Assembly: GCF_012971745.1 (NCBI RefSeq)
Contig: NZ_CP048834.1
Location: 3,100,001 to 3,164,000, forward strand
Length of the DNA stretch: 64,000 nucleotides
Origin: Starkeya sp. ORNL1
GTDB taxonomy: Bacteria; Pseudomonadota; Alphaproteobacteria; Rhizobiales; Xanthobacteraceae
Direction of reading: 5' to 3'
Of this stretch, positions 17,623 through 26,733 are shown one piece after another. Position 1 is the stretch's first letter. Every line of letters begins with the position of its first letter. The position numbers and the translations under genes were made by a program. Under the pieces are notes generated by a model, which did no database searches, was not told where the DNA came from, and saw only the letters and a program-made list of their open reading frames with translations.

Positions 17623-18279
17623 TTATCGGCTCCTGTCGAGTAATTCTTGCGCCATGAGCGCCGCCACGGCACGATTTTTTGCTCCCAACACTCGCATGAC
17701 GGCCGCGGTATGGATTTTTACAGTTGCTTCTGAAATCTTAAGTTCTTGCGCAATTTCTCTGTTACTTTTTCCGATGGACAGCAACACCAAAACATCGTTC
17801 TGTCGTGGAGTTAAATTTGACATCTGAAATTTAATTAACTCAATATTTCTTCCAATCGAGAGTGGCGGCGATTTTTTGTCTGCAGATATAAGACGAGGTG
17901 TCACGTATATTTTTCCGCTCAGAATATAATTGATCCCCGATATGATCTCGTCTTCGGTCTCTCCTTTTGACATGTAGCCGTGCACGCCACAAGCGAGGCA
18001 CTCCAGAATATCGGTCCGGGATTCGGAAGCCGACAGAACAGCGACACGCATGCCGCCATGAGATTTACTGAGGCGAAGGAGATCTTCTCCCGAAAGCCGC
18101 CCGGGCAAGTGGAGATCAATGATGAGCAGATCAAAATTGGGAGTGCGTTCAATGCAAGCGAGAGCGGCCTCAAGCGACTCGGCCGCCTCCAGCGTCGCGT
18201 CAGAAAACGCGCGAAGCAGCGCTGCTTGCAAGCCCTTTCGATAAAGCCCGTGGTCGTCTGCTAGGAGAATGCGTGGCAT
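17623..18279 (-). CDS. NarL/FixJ-family response regulator
   Basis: A 218-residue two-domain regulator. The receiver domain has the acidic pair in LLADDHG (Asp8-Asp9), phosphoacceptor Asp55 in LLIIDLHLPG and Lys105 in GYMSKGE. The C-terminal LuxR-type HTH is LTPRQNDVLVLLSIGKSNREIAQELKISEATVKIHTAAVMRVLGAKNR (about 155-202). The gene is AT-richer than its neighbours and stands alone with its own terminator; no adjacent kinase is encoded. Its position beside the Crp/Fnr regulator, at the entry to the EPS locus, suggests but does not prove a link. Confidence 0.93.
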   Translation of the reverse strand: MPRILLADDHGLYRKGLQAALLRAFSDATLEAAESLEAALACIERTPNFDLLIIDLHLPGRLSGEDLLRLSKSHGGMRVAVLSASESRTDILECLACGVHGYMSKGETEDEIISGINYILSGKIYVTPRLISADKKSPPLSIGRNIELIKFQMSNLTPRQNDVLVLLSIGKSNREIAQELKISEATVKIHTAAVMRVLGAKNRAVAALMAQELLDRSR

Positions 18280-18424
18280 GGCGCCGCCCCAGCAAGCATC
18301 AGCGGATAGCTGCCGACCGAGCGAGATGCATCATGCCCTCTCCAACGTCCATCAGCACAACCTGCACAAGTGTTTGAAGATTCGGACAATGATCGCGCCA
18401 ACGGGGTGTTATCGGCTTACTGTA

Positions 18425-19087
18425 TCACGCAGTAGCGCCTTCCGACTGCGACGAGGCAATCCGAATTAACCGCGGAATGTCGATATAACAGATCGTTTTA
18501 CGAGTCGGCAAGTCGATTAATCCTTGTGCGCGAAATGTAGCGAGCGTCCGACAAGCAGTTTCTAACGTCATTCCAAGATAATCCGCGATATCGTTGCGCG
18601 GAATAACGACACGAAATGCATTTGAGCGCACAGTATCCCGCGGAAGATGTTCGCGGATCTGGAGCAAGAACCAAGCCATTCGGATCGTCGCACTATTTTT
18701 TCCCGTCGCCGCCAAGAGGCGGAGGGAAGCCAGGAGAGCCTGATCGGTCCCGCCCGGTTCGTCTGCGACAACATCCTCACGCGGTCGCAAGGTGCATCGC
18801 GTCAGTGTTTCAGCGGTGTAGCGCTGCAAGGCTGCAGGCGCGATGATGCTTCCGGGCCAAAAGAACGTCACGATTTGGCGAGTCCCATCGCTCCAAAGCC
18901 GAACTGCCCGGATCGCACCATCGATCACTTCGATGGCGTGGGGTTGGTGCTCGTCTTGCCAGAAAAGAACGACGTTGCCCGGAACGAGCCGAACTCGAGG
19001 ATCTCGAGCCGGTGGCCGGATCGGACTTTTCGTAGCTAAAAATCCAGAATAATTTGTGTGCTGTGAGTCATCGAGCGTTAGCAACAT
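18425..19087 (-). CDS. Crp/Fnr-family transcriptional regulator (FNR/FixK-like DNA-binding helix)
   Basis: A 220-residue regulator with an N-terminal cyclic-nucleotide-like beta-roll (RLVPGNVVLFWQDEHQPHAIEVIDGAIRAVRLWSDGTRQIV), a dimerisation helix (about 120-140) and a winged HTH (IPRNDIADYLGMTLETACRTLATFRAQGLI). The recognition helix keeps the Glu and Arg that in FNR read TTGA (E-x-x-x-R), with Cys where FNR has Ser. No N-terminal Fe-S cysteine cluster is present. ATG at 19087 has GAGG 8 nt upstream; GTG at 19126 has none. FNR-type boxes recur through the EPS locus, making this the prime candidate to bind them. Confidence 0.88.
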   Translation of the reverse strand: MLLTLDDSQHTNYSGFLATKSPIRPPARDPRVRLVPGNVVLFWQDEHQPHAIEVIDGAIRAVRLWSDGTRQIVTFFWPGSIIAPAALQRYTAETLTRCTLRPREDVVADEPGGTDQALLASLRLLAATGKNSATIRMAWFLLQIREHLPRDTVRSNAFRVVIPRNDIADYLGMTLETACRTLATFRAQGLIDLPTRKTICYIDIPRLIRIASSQSEGATA

Positions 19088-19174
19088 GTGACTAACCTCA
19101 TTGCCGCAACTGTCAAATCTCAACACCGCAAGAACTTATACTCCTCGCCGTGGCGGCTCTCAATTGAGCTTCCG

Positions 19175-19288
19175 AGCTACCCCTAAAGGGCTAACCTAAG
19201 GCTAAAGGGGTAGATCCTTAGGTCTAGACTATTGGGGTAGCTCTTTGGGGCTAGACTATAGCGTTAGCCTTTAGGGCTATACCACAGG
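19175..19288. repeat. Degenerate 27-bp tandem repeat array
   Basis: About four imperfect copies with a 27-bp period lie in the gap between the Crp/Fnr gene and asnB. The clearest two run 19207-19232 and 19234-19259 and differ at about 5 of 26 positions, both ending in CTAGACTAT. A third diverged copy begins at 19261. Each unit has GGGGTAG and its partial complement, so the array can also fold into hairpins. The rest of the 19.09-19.49 kb gap contains no supported gene. Confidence 0.75.
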
Positions 19289-19448
19289 TTGTAGCGGCCG
19301 AGCTCCTTAACGTGACATAGGAAATGGGTGGGTCGTCAGCGGCGCTCGCCTGCTACCGCGACGTGTTCCTCTGCTGAAAGCCGGTTTACGAAGACGTACG
19401 GGCGACGGATCGTGGAACGAGAGCCGTGGAGCTCGCGTCGGCACCGCC

Positions 19449-19656
19449 GCATTTCAATCTACGAGCTGTAGGCTGGGCCCTGAACGTGTTCGGTCACGCG
19501 TGAGCCGCTTGGAGTCGATGAGGCCCGCCGGCGCTCTTGGGGGCGTTCGCGTAGTGGCGGGACCAAGCGTCGAACATAAGCAGCCGCCAGAGAATCAAGC
19601 CAAAGCCTCTACCTCGGCTGGACCCGTGAAGCCCCAATATGCGCTCCACCCCTGGC
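19449..19656. repeat. Direct repeat (copy 1 of 2): asnB 3' end plus flank
   Basis: This stretch is nearly identical to 38711-38917. It covers the last about 53 codons of asnB and 45 bp beyond. The flanking ATCTACGAGCTGTAG matches the last codons and stop of the formyltransferase gene at the other copy, implying that asnB once stood convergent to that gene. Confidence 0.85.
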
Positions 19657-21410
19657 GCGTTCCAGTACTGACTTGCCCAGCTTTCTGGGGCGAGGAGCCG
19701 GTCTTGGACCATCACTCTGCCCACTGAGCTTCGGAACCAATCATCTAACGGTACACCGAAGCCGCGCTTTTGGGCCTGAAGGGTCGCTTCGGGAAGCAGC
19801 CGGGCGCCGAGCGCTCTGAGCGGAAGTTTCCCACGTGTGCGATGGAGAAGCGCCGAGCGCGGAAGCCGCGCTGCCCACTCGACCAGCCTGACATCCAGAA
19901 ACGGGGAACGAACCTCGATGGAATGTGCCATGGAGGCCCGGTCGACCTTCACCAGCACGTCATCCGGCAGATAAAGCCCGTAATCCAGCCGCTGCTGGCG
20001 CGTCGTTACGCCGGCACCGCTGCTTCTTTGCCATCTCGCCCACATCGGTCCACTCGCAATCCGCATGCTGGGCCGAAAGTCCGGATGAACGATTCCGTCC
20101 AATACCGGATCGTCCGGCATTTCGTCGAACGCGGCCGCACAGCCGTGGTCAGATAGGGCGAGCTTCGAGAGTCGGTATCGGGCGAGCGAGCCTTGTGGCA
20201 GAAGCCGGCTTGCCGTCCGAAGCGCGCCACCCACCCGTCCGGCGGCTTTGATCACGCCGGCACGGTTTACGGCCTCGATGTAGCGGCGATAGCCGGCGAA
20301 CGTCTCGTCGCCGCCATCTCCGGACAGGAACACCGTGGCGTGCCCGGCCGCCGCCTCGCACAGCGTGAAAAAGGGCAGCGCAGAGGGGTCGCCGAAGGGC
20401 TCGTCGAAAAACCAGGACAGACGGTCCACGTCGGCGAGCCCGCCGGACCGCTGCGGGACGATACGGTGCTGCAATCCCACATGGTTCGCAGTGACGGAGG
20501 CGAGCTTGCTCTCGTCCCAACCCTCCTCCGCAAAACCGATCGTGAGGGCAAGCGGCGCCACCTCAAACTTTCCCGCCATGGCGGCAACCAGCCCGCTATC
20601 CAGGCCGCCCGAGAGAAAAAGACCTACCGGAACGTCGCTTCGAAGGCGGATGCGGACAGCGTCGAGGAGCAGACTTTCGAGCTCCTCCAATTCCGCCGGT
20701 GTGATGAGCCGCCGCCCGGGATCGTCGTTGAGCACCAAGTTCCAGTAGGGCGTCGGATACGCAGCATCCGGCCGGTCTAGAGAACCCGAGAGAGCGTGGC
20801 CTGGCGATAGCTTGCTGTGGCCCTCGAATATGCAAGTCTCGCTCGGCAGATAGCCGAGCGCCAGGTATTGCGCGACGGCGTTGCCGTCGACGCTCGGATG
20901 GGCATTCGGCTCCGCGACAAGCGCCTTCAGCTCGGACGCGAAACGGAGGCAGCCATCAGTGGCCGTGTAATAGAGCGGCTTCACTCCCAGCCGGTCCCGA
21001 GCCAGCACGAAGCTGCGGGCCTCGGTGTCCACAAACGCGAGCGCGAACATTCCGTTCAGCAGCGGAAGCGCGTCCGCGCCAGACCGCATCAGCAGCCGAA
21101 GCAGAACCTCCGTGTCGGAACCACTTCGGAAGTGTTCTCCGGCGCGCTCCAAATCCTGGCGAAGTTCGAGATAGTTGTAGATCTCGCCGTTGAAGGCGAG
21201 CCAATAGCGCCCGTCCTCGCTTCGCATCGGCTGATGGCCCGACGGGCTGAGATCGAGAATGCTGAGACGCCGGAAGCCGAGCCCCCAGCCCTCCCCGCTC
21301 TCAATCCCGGCATCGTCGGGACCGCGATGACGCAGTTGTTCGACCATCCGTAGGGTGGCTTCATGCGCCCGCTGGGGACGTCGTCCGAACCATCCACAAA
21401 TGCCGCACAT
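19494..21410 (-). CDS. asnB: Asparagine synthase (glutamine-hydrolysing) family amidotransferase, EPS-associated
   Basis: A 638-residue protein. The start must give Met-Cys (MCGICGWFG), because Cys2 becomes the N-terminal nucleophile of the class II glutaminase; this fixes ATG at 21410. Glutaminase landmarks include HRGPDDAG and NGEIYNY; the synthetase domain has the PP-loop LFLSGGLDSGLVAA (SGGxDS) and FLSGDGGDETFAGYRRY. Members in polysaccharide loci amidate uronic acids or other carboxylates rather than making asparagine. It is the only intact one of three asnB pieces in the window; fragments of its 5' and 3' ends lie at 27.6 and 38.8 kb. Confidence 0.9.
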   Translation of the reverse strand: MCGICGWFGRRPQRAHEATLRMVEQLRHRGPDDAGIESGEGWGLGFRRLSILDLSPSGHQPMRSEDGRYWLAFNGEIYNYLELRQDLERAGEHFRSGSDTEVLLRLLMRSGADALPLLNGMFALAFVDTEARSFVLARDRLGVKPLYYTATDGCLRFASELKALVAEPNAHPSVDGNAVAQYLALGYLPSETCIFEGHSKLSPGHALSGSLDRPDAAYPTPYWNLVLNDDPGRRLITPAELEELESLLLDAVRIRLRSDVPVGLFLSGGLDSGLVAAMAGKFEVAPLALTIGFAEEGWDESKLASVTANHVGLQHRIVPQRSGGLADVDRLSWFFDEPFGDPSALPFFTLCEAAAGHATVFLSGDGGDETFAGYRRYIEAVNRAGVIKAAGRVGGALRTASRLLPQGSLARYRLSKLALSDHGCAAAFDEMPDDPVLDGIVHPDFRPSMRIASGPMWARWQRSSGAGVTTRQQRLDYGLYLPDDVLVKVDRASMAHSIEVRSPFLDVRLVEWAARLPRSALLHRTRGKLPLRALGARLLPEATLQAQKRGFGVPLDDWFRSSVGRVMVQDRLLAPESWASQYWNAPGVERILGLHGSSRGRGFGLILWRLLMFDAWSRHYANAPKSAGGPHRLQAAHA

Positions 21411-21588
21411 CGGTGATTGCCTCGATGTCTCCTGCCGACGCGCCACGCACGCCGATCGTCGGCACCTCTCAGTCTGGCGATCAGGCAGCCTCGATCGGGC
21501 AAGCAGGCGTCATGGACGGAGATATGGATATGACGCGCGTCAACTCTGCGGTCCGGAATCCCGTCAGTTTGGATGCCAACGCGCGCAA
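21362..21588. repeat. Direct repeat (copy 1 of 2): asnB 5' end and upstream region
   Basis: This stretch matches 27613-27838 with few differences. It contains the first 16 codons of asnB and about 178 bp upstream, which presumably include the asnB promoter. In both copies a plus-strand GT4 glycosyltransferase (here truncated) follows. Confidence 0.85.
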
Positions 21589-21603
21589 AAAGGTACCTAC
21601 CTG

Positions 21604-22014
21604 ATGCTGAACGCCGACGTTCTGACTGATCTCAGCCGACCGGACGACGTGTTGGCGATGCTCCGCGGCGCCAAGATAATGGTCAACACCTCGGATGCGG
21701 AAGGCTTTCCGAACGCTACGCTCGAAGCCTGGACTGTCGGCGTGCCCGTCCTGCCGCTGACGGTCGATCCGGGCGGCGTGTTCGAACGGCATGGGCTGGG
21801 CCTGTTGAGCAGCGCTGAAGCACAGCTGGCGCACGACTTGGGAACACTTGGCGGTGACGCCATGAACCGGGAAGCGGGGACGCGCGCGCTCGTCCATGTG
21901 GCCCCCCATCACGGCTTGGCAGTTATCCTAGACAGCCTGCTCGCCGCCGCGGACGCGCCTCGGCGTCGTGCACCGCACGGGACCTACGGGCGACCTCGGG
22001 AGGTTGCGCCGTGA
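21604..22014 (+). pseudogene. Truncated GT4 glycosyltransferase (C-terminal third)
   Basis: A 136-codon open frame covers only the C-terminal nucleotide-sugar-binding end of a GT4 enzyme: VLAMLRGAKIMVNTSDAEGFPNATLEAWTVGVPVLPLTVDPGG. It aligns with about residues 280-421 of the intact enzyme at 27904-29169, and both follow the same duplicated asnB upstream region. The N-terminal acceptor domain is missing, so it should be inactive. It overlaps the wzy start (CCGTGACG), which could preserve its translation for coupling. Confidence 0.75.
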
Positions 22015-23432
22015 CGGCCGGCACGTTGCGGCAATCGCTCGCGCATTTCGCGTTCTCAGTCGGCGTTGTCGGTCTCCTGTCGCTCGTTGCTCTGGGACTC
22101 GTGGTCCTGAAGGACCCCCTCGGTCCCATACTGGTCATCGGCGTGGCCATCGCGGCGACGATCGGCCTGCTGCTATTGCCAAACCCGCTCACCGCGACCC
22201 TGCTTGCCGCGTTCCTGCTCCTTCTGCCGCCTGGGGACCTTCGGGTGGAGGGGATCTACACGCTCGCCGCCAACTGCGCGGTCGCGGCGGCTCTTGGGGT
22301 CTGGCTCGTCCGGGCGCTGAACGCGACCGAGACGTTCAAATGGAACCCCACCTGCCTTCTCGTCGCGCTCTACATCGCGTGGGGGGTCGTGACGCTGCTC
22401 TGGGCGCCGGATCTCGTCGAAAGTCGCCGTAAGCTGATCGCCTGGACCTTCAGCCTGATCCTGCTTCTTCTGATCTGCAACCAGGTGAGGTCGCTGTCGG
22501 CCGTCGACCGCTTCATGCGGATGTTAGCCTTGATGGGCTGGCTCATGATCTTCTGCGGGACGTACACGGTGCTGTTCACCGATTTCGACTTTGAAACCCG
22601 ACTGAAAAGCTTCAACATCAATGAGAACACCTTGGGCGTCATGCTGATTGTCGCGCTCCCGGCGGTCATGTGGCCGGTTCTGCGAAGCGTCGGGCGCCGT
22701 AGGAGGTCCATGCTAGCCCTGGCGATAGCCTACATCCTGTGCGCCGTGTTGTTGATCGCACTGAGCGGTTCGCGGGGAGGCGCCATTTCCGTCAGTCTCC
22801 TGCTGTTGACGCTGCTGTTCTCCAAATCCACGCGAAAGTGGGCTTTCATCGGCGTCGCGCTCATCCTCTGCTTGTTCATCACCGCCCCGTTCCTCTTTGA
22901 GGTGCTCATTCAGAGGGCCACCGAAGAAGAGGGCGGCGAGTTCGGCGGGCGTCCTATGTTGTGGGAGGCGAGTCTGCTGTTCATGCGCGACAATCCGCTG
23001 ACGGGAGCCGGCATCGGAAACGGTCCCTTCGGGCTGCACCCATACATCGCGTCGCTGACGAGCTGGGAGAACGATCGATTGGATCTGCCCAGTCACCAGC
23101 CGTTCCTCGAGGTCGCTGTCGATACGGGTCTGGTCGGGCTGATCATCTACTTCTGTGTGATCGGATCAGCGATACTGGATTTCGCGCGGTCTCGCTCCTG
23201 CCGGTTGCTGTCTCCCTCCTGTCCGGACGGATACCACTTGGTCGTGATCGGAGCGACGGCGGCGTACGGGGCCACGTGGGTCAAGGCAGGAGGGCTGGAA
23301 AACCACGCTAGCCTCATCACGATCCTCGCCCTTCTCCTGATCCCGTCCTTGGTGCAGCAGGCCGCCGATCGAATCGCGCTGGAGGAACATCCCGGACTGG
23401 GGCTGTCGAGGCGTAGTCATGACCGCGGCTAG
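22011..23432 (+). CDS. O-antigen ligase/polymerase family membrane protein (Wzy-like)
   Basis: A 473-residue integral membrane protein with about 11-12 hydrophobic segments and a large periplasmic loop in the C-terminal half. The loop carries RPMLWEASLLFMRDNPLTGAGIGNGPF and a following SHQPFLEVAVDTGLVG, the pattern of the Wzy_C/O-antigen ligase family. It probably polymerises lipid-linked repeat units in the periplasm. GTG start has GGGAGG 7 nt upstream; it overlaps the flippase gene by 14 bp, so Wzy and Wzx are co-translated. Confidence 0.85.
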   Translation: MTAGTLRQSLAHFAFSVGVVGLLSLVALGLVVLKDPLGPILVIGVAIAATIGLLLLPNPLTATLLAAFLLLLPPGDLRVEGIYTLAANCAVAAALGVWLVRALNATETFKWNPTCLLVALYIAWGVVTLLWAPDLVESRRKLIAWTFSLILLLLICNQVRSLSAVDRFMRMLALMGWLMIFCGTYTVLFTDFDFETRLKSFNINENTLGVMLIVALPAVMWPVLRSVGRRRRSMLALAIAYILCAVLLIALSGSRGGAISVSLLLLTLLFSKSTRKWAFIGVALILCLFITAPFLFEVLIQRATEEEGGEFGGRPMLWEASLLFMRDNPLTGAGIGNGPFGLHPYIASLTSWENDRLDLPSHQPFLEVAVDTGLVGLIIYFCVIGSAILDFARSRSCRLLSPSCPDGYHLVVIGATAAYGATWVKAGGLENHASLITILALLLIPSLVQQAADRIALEEHPGLGLSRRSHDRG

Positions 23433-24993
23433 CGAGGGGACGATGACCTCGCGTGCAGCCTCCCTGCCGCCTGACGAGGCCAGCAGGCGTTTCGTAGTCA
23501 ACGTCGGCAGCAGCCTAGTCTACGCCGTGCTGAACACCGGCATAATGTTCTGGTACATCCCCTTCCTGCTGAAGCATCTCGGGGTGGCGGCCTACGGGAT
23601 GGTCCCTCTGACGTCCGCGTTTGTCATGTTCGCGGCTATCGTATGCGAGGGCGTGAACGGGGCGATCTACCGCAACCTGGCGATCGATCTTAACCGTGGA
23701 GATCTGTCCGCCGCGCAAAGAACGTTCAACAGCGCCGTGATATTGACGATCGCGGTCAGTTGCTTCCTGCTGATCCCGATCGTCCCGCTGGTTTGGCTCT
23801 TTCCCCAACTCTTCGAGGTGCCGCCGGACCTCGAGCGCGCGACGCGGTTCCTGATCGCGGGCTCCTTCTTCACCGCCCTGATATTTATCATCGGCAGCCC
23901 CTTCGACGCGTCGAGCCTGATCACTCACCGGTTCGACGTCCGCAACGCCGTTCGGTCCGCGGTCGCCTTGAGCAAGGTCGGGATCGTGGCCCTGTGCTTC
24001 CATGTCTGGCCGGCGAGCCTCGTGCACGTCGGACTCGGCGTGATCGCCTCCGCCCTCCTCGGCCTGGGCGGTTGCGTGATCGCGTGGCGGCGGCTGACGC
24101 CGCAGTTGCGCCTGCAACTCGGGGCTGTGGACCTCCACCGCTTCCGGCCGCTCTTGAATTTTGGCGTCTGGTCGGCGGTAAACACGGCCGGGATGCTGCT
24201 GCTCATGCAGGTCGACCTCCTCATGGTGAACGCATTGTTCGGCCCGACCATGACCGGTCGTTATGGCGCATTGCTAGCCTTCGCCGTGCTCATCCACACG
24301 CTGGCCGAGGTGGTTGTACCGATTTTCAACCCGGCGATCATGGCCCGCTACGCCATCGACGACTTCACGGGTCTGCGCTGGCTGCTGCAATCCGCCATCG
24401 GGCTTCTCGCCTTCGGGCTGGCCCTGCCGGTCGGGCTCCTCTGCGGGCTCGGCCGCCCGCTCCTGTCGTTGTGGCTCGGGCCGGACTTCGCCGAACTCGA
24501 CGCGCTCCTCGCCATCCTCGTGGCTCATCTGGCGGTGAATCTAGCGGGCCGGCCGCTCGCTTACCTCCTCAGCGCGCACAACAAGGTGAAGCAGCAGGGT
24601 TTGGTAACGCTGGCGCTCGGCGTCGTGAACATTGTGCTGGCGGTCACGCTCGCCCTCTGGGCCAAATGGGGCGTGCTCGGCATAGCGGCGGCGACCGCGA
24701 TCGTTTGGACCTTGAAGAATACGCTCTTCCTTCCCGTGTACGCCGCGCGCGTGCTCGGGTTGGTGTGGTGGGCGTTCCTGCCCCGCCTCGCGGGAGGAGC
24801 CGCGGCGGTGCTCGTGGTAGCGCTGGCCGGCAGGGCGCTCACCGCAATGTGGTCACCGCTTGATTGGATCGGTCTCGCGGCAATGGCCGGTGCGATATCG
24901 GCAGTTTACGCGATAACGCTCCTGGCTCTCGTCATCCGCCCCGACGATCGCAGGCTGATCTCGCGGCTCATATTTCGGAGGACACATGGCTAA
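23419..24993 (+). CDS. Polysaccharide flippase, Wzx/MATE-like
   Basis: A 524-residue membrane protein with 12-14 predicted spans, beginning VVNVGSSLVYAVLNTGIMFWYIPFLLKHLGVAAYGMV, a typical opening for MOP-superfamily exporters. FGVWSAVNTAGMLLLMQVDLLMVNALFGPTMTGRYGALLAF matches the mid-protein repeat. It should flip undecaprenyl-linked repeat units across the inner membrane. It overlaps the upstream wzy-like gene and the downstream CapK-like gene by 8-14 bp. Confidence 0.88.
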   Translation: MTAASEGTMTSRAASLPPDEASRRFVVNVGSSLVYAVLNTGIMFWYIPFLLKHLGVAAYGMVPLTSAFVMFAAIVCEGVNGAIYRNLAIDLNRGDLSAAQRTFNSAVILTIAVSCFLLIPIVPLVWLFPQLFEVPPDLERATRFLIAGSFFTALIFIIGSPFDASSLITHRFDVRNAVRSAVALSKVGIVALCFHVWPASLVHVGLGVIASALLGLGGCVIAWRRLTPQLRLQLGAVDLHRFRPLLNFGVWSAVNTAGMLLLMQVDLLMVNALFGPTMTGRYGALLAFAVLIHTLAEVVVPIFNPAIMARYAIDDFTGLRWLLQSAIGLLAFGLALPVGLLCGLGRPLLSLWLGPDFAELDALLAILVAHLAVNLAGRPLAYLLSAHNKVKQQGLVTLALGVVNIVLAVTLALWAKWGVLGIAAATAIVWTLKNTLFLPVYAARVLGLVWWAFLPRLAGGAAAVLVVALAGRALTAMWSPLDWIGLAAMAGAISAVYAITLLALVIRPDDRRLISRLIFRRTHG

Positions 24994-26440
24994 TTGGCGC
25001 CGACCCGTGCTGAAGTTGTACGACGAGCGCATCGCGAAGAGCCCGATCCCGCGATGCTGCACTCTGATCTCGGACTTCTACGCCCTGCCGGGCGAGACGA
25101 GGCGAAGCCTGCGGACGCAGCGCCTGACGCAACTGCTCTGGCACGCAGCTCGACGCGTGCCGCACTACCGAAAGCTGCTGGTCGATCGAGAGATCGTGCG
25201 GGGTGATGTCGTTGATCTTGACCGCTTCGGGGACGTGCCGCCCCTATCCAGAAGCGTCCTGCAGAACTCCTATGAGACGTTGAAGAGCGACGACTTGAGT
25301 TCGAGACATTGGTACAGGAACAGCTCCGGGGGAAGTACCGGTGAGCCCGTCGCCGTAATCCAGGACCAGGATTACAACGCGATGGGTATGGCCATGACCG
25401 AGACGCACTTCGCCTGGGTCGGAAGGAACTCCGGCGAGTCCATGATTAAGCTTTGGGGGTCAGATCGGGACGTGCTGCTCGGTACTCTGGGGTGGCGCAA
25501 CAAGTTGGGCGGTTTTATTCGCAATCATAGATGGGCGAACTCTTTTAAGATGGGCGAAACGGCGATGTTGCGCTATTTGGATTGGATCCGGCGACATCGT
25601 CCCGTTCTCATCGAGGCATACGCGGACAGCGCCTTCGAGCTTGCTCGCTTCGCGAATGCCCGCGGGATCGAGATTTCCGGCGTGAGGCACGTCATTACCG
25701 GCGCGGGCACGCTGCACCCGTTCATGAGAGACGAGATTTCGCGCGCGTTCGGCTGTCCAACGCTCAACAGATACGGGTGTCGCGAAGTTGGCGACATCGC
25801 CGGGGAGCGGGCCCCGAACGGCGGACTGGAGGTGTTTGACTACTGCAACCTCGTCGAGGTCGTGAAGGCTGACGGTCGGCCCTGCCAGGAAGGTGAGGAG
25901 GGCGACGTCCTCGTCACTAATCTCACGAATTTCGCGATGCCGCTCATCAGGTACAGACTCGGGGATCGCGCCGTGGTGAGCAAGTCCTCGGACGGTCCCT
26001 TAACGTTCGTCGAACGATTGCAGACGGTGTCGGGACGCTGGACGGACGCGTTTATCATGAGGGATGGGTCGACCGTACCGGGTTATTTCTTCGTTCATTT
26101 TCTCGCAGTCGTTCACGAGGCCGGTTGGCTTCGTAAGACGCAGATCGTGCAGCGCGACTACGACGACGTCGTCGTCAAGATGGTCGTGAAGACGGCTCCC
26201 GCGCAATCCGCTTTGGACGAGATCGTAGCCTCGCTTCGGATTTTGCTGGGCCATTCGTGCAGCATTAGCTTCGAGACGCTGCACGATATTCCCGCCCAGA
26301 AATCGGGAAAGTACAGCTACGTAGTTTCGCTTGTAAATCGACCAGAGGTCGCGCCGATCGTAGAAGTAGCGCTGAACCGTGGTGTAAACGGGAAGTCCCT
26401 GGGCAGCAGCGACCACGCACAGCCGCTCGACGCCAGATAG
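24986..26440 (+). CDS. CapK/PaaK-like adenylate-forming family protein with altered C-terminus
   Basis: A 484-residue member of the phenylacetate-CoA-ligase-like CapK family found in capsule loci. The P-loop-like [14 protein letters not shown] (about 110-123), [13 protein letters not shown] and [19 protein letters not shown] match ATP-binding and adenylation motifs. Its exact reaction in polysaccharide synthesis is unknown. The last about 32 residues, from about position 452, are read from an IS5-type transposase remnant in antisense (26342-26569), so the native end was replaced. It overlaps the wzx gene by 8 bp. Confidence 0.8.
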   Translation: MANWRRPVLKLYDERIAKSPIPRCCTLISDFYALPGETRRSLRTQRLTQLLWHAARRVPHYRKLLVDREIVRGDVVDLDRFGDVPPLSRSVLQNSYETLKSDDLSSRHWYRNSSGGSTGEPVAVIQDQDYNAMGMAMTETHFAWVGRNSGESMIKLWGSDRDVLLGTLGWRNKLGGFIRNHRWANSFKMGETAMLRYLDWIRRHRPVLIEAYADSAFELARFANARGIEISGVRHVITGAGTLHPFMRDEISRAFGCPTLNRYGCREVGDIAGERAPNGGLEVFDYCNLVEVVKADGRPCQEGEEGDVLVTNLTNFAMPLIRYRLGDRAVVSKSSDGPLTFVERLQTVSGRWTDAFIMRDGSTVPGYFFVHFLAVVHEAGWLRKTQIVQRDYDDVVVKMVVKTAPAQSALDEIVASLRILLGHSCSISFETLHDIPAQKSGKYSYVVSLVNRPEVAPIVEVALNRGVNGKSLGSSDHAQPLDAR

Positions 26441-26569
26441 AGGATCGCGTTCATGAACTCCCGCAGATCCGTCGTCGGGGGCGGCCGATCGGTCTCGACT
26501 CGGGCAGGACACGGAAATCAGCGCCCATTCCCGATCGTTCAGATCGCTTGAATAGCGCAGCCCTCGGCG
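26342..26569 (-). pseudogene. IS5-family (IS402-like) transposase N-terminal remnant
   Basis: Frames on the minus strand give [19 protein letters not shown] and, after two frameshifts, [17 protein letters not shown], the DUF4096 N-terminal domain of IS402-type transposases. The DDE domain and both terminal repeats are missing. The remnant forms the current 3' end of the CapK-like gene. The gap 26570-26733 contains nothing else I can support. Confidence 0.75.
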
Positions 26570-26733
26570 TTTGATCTGAACCGAAGGCGTTTCGATCCGC
26601 GGGCGTTGCCATTCTTGGCCGCAAATGACCAAGGAGACGTTTAGCACAGATGCAGTTAATTCGAGAATCTGAATGCCGTTATATTCTCACAATTAAATGC
26701 CAATTCCGGTACTACACTGGCGCATTCTTACAT

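Noticed and set aside
19175..19288. CRISPR array
   Set aside because: Units are contiguous 27-bp diverged repeats with no unique spacers, and no cas gene is near.
21411..21588. Small conserved gene in the duplicated asnB upstream region
   Set aside because: All frames and the DNA are equally conserved between copies, substitutions show no frame bias, and no frame has a convincing start.
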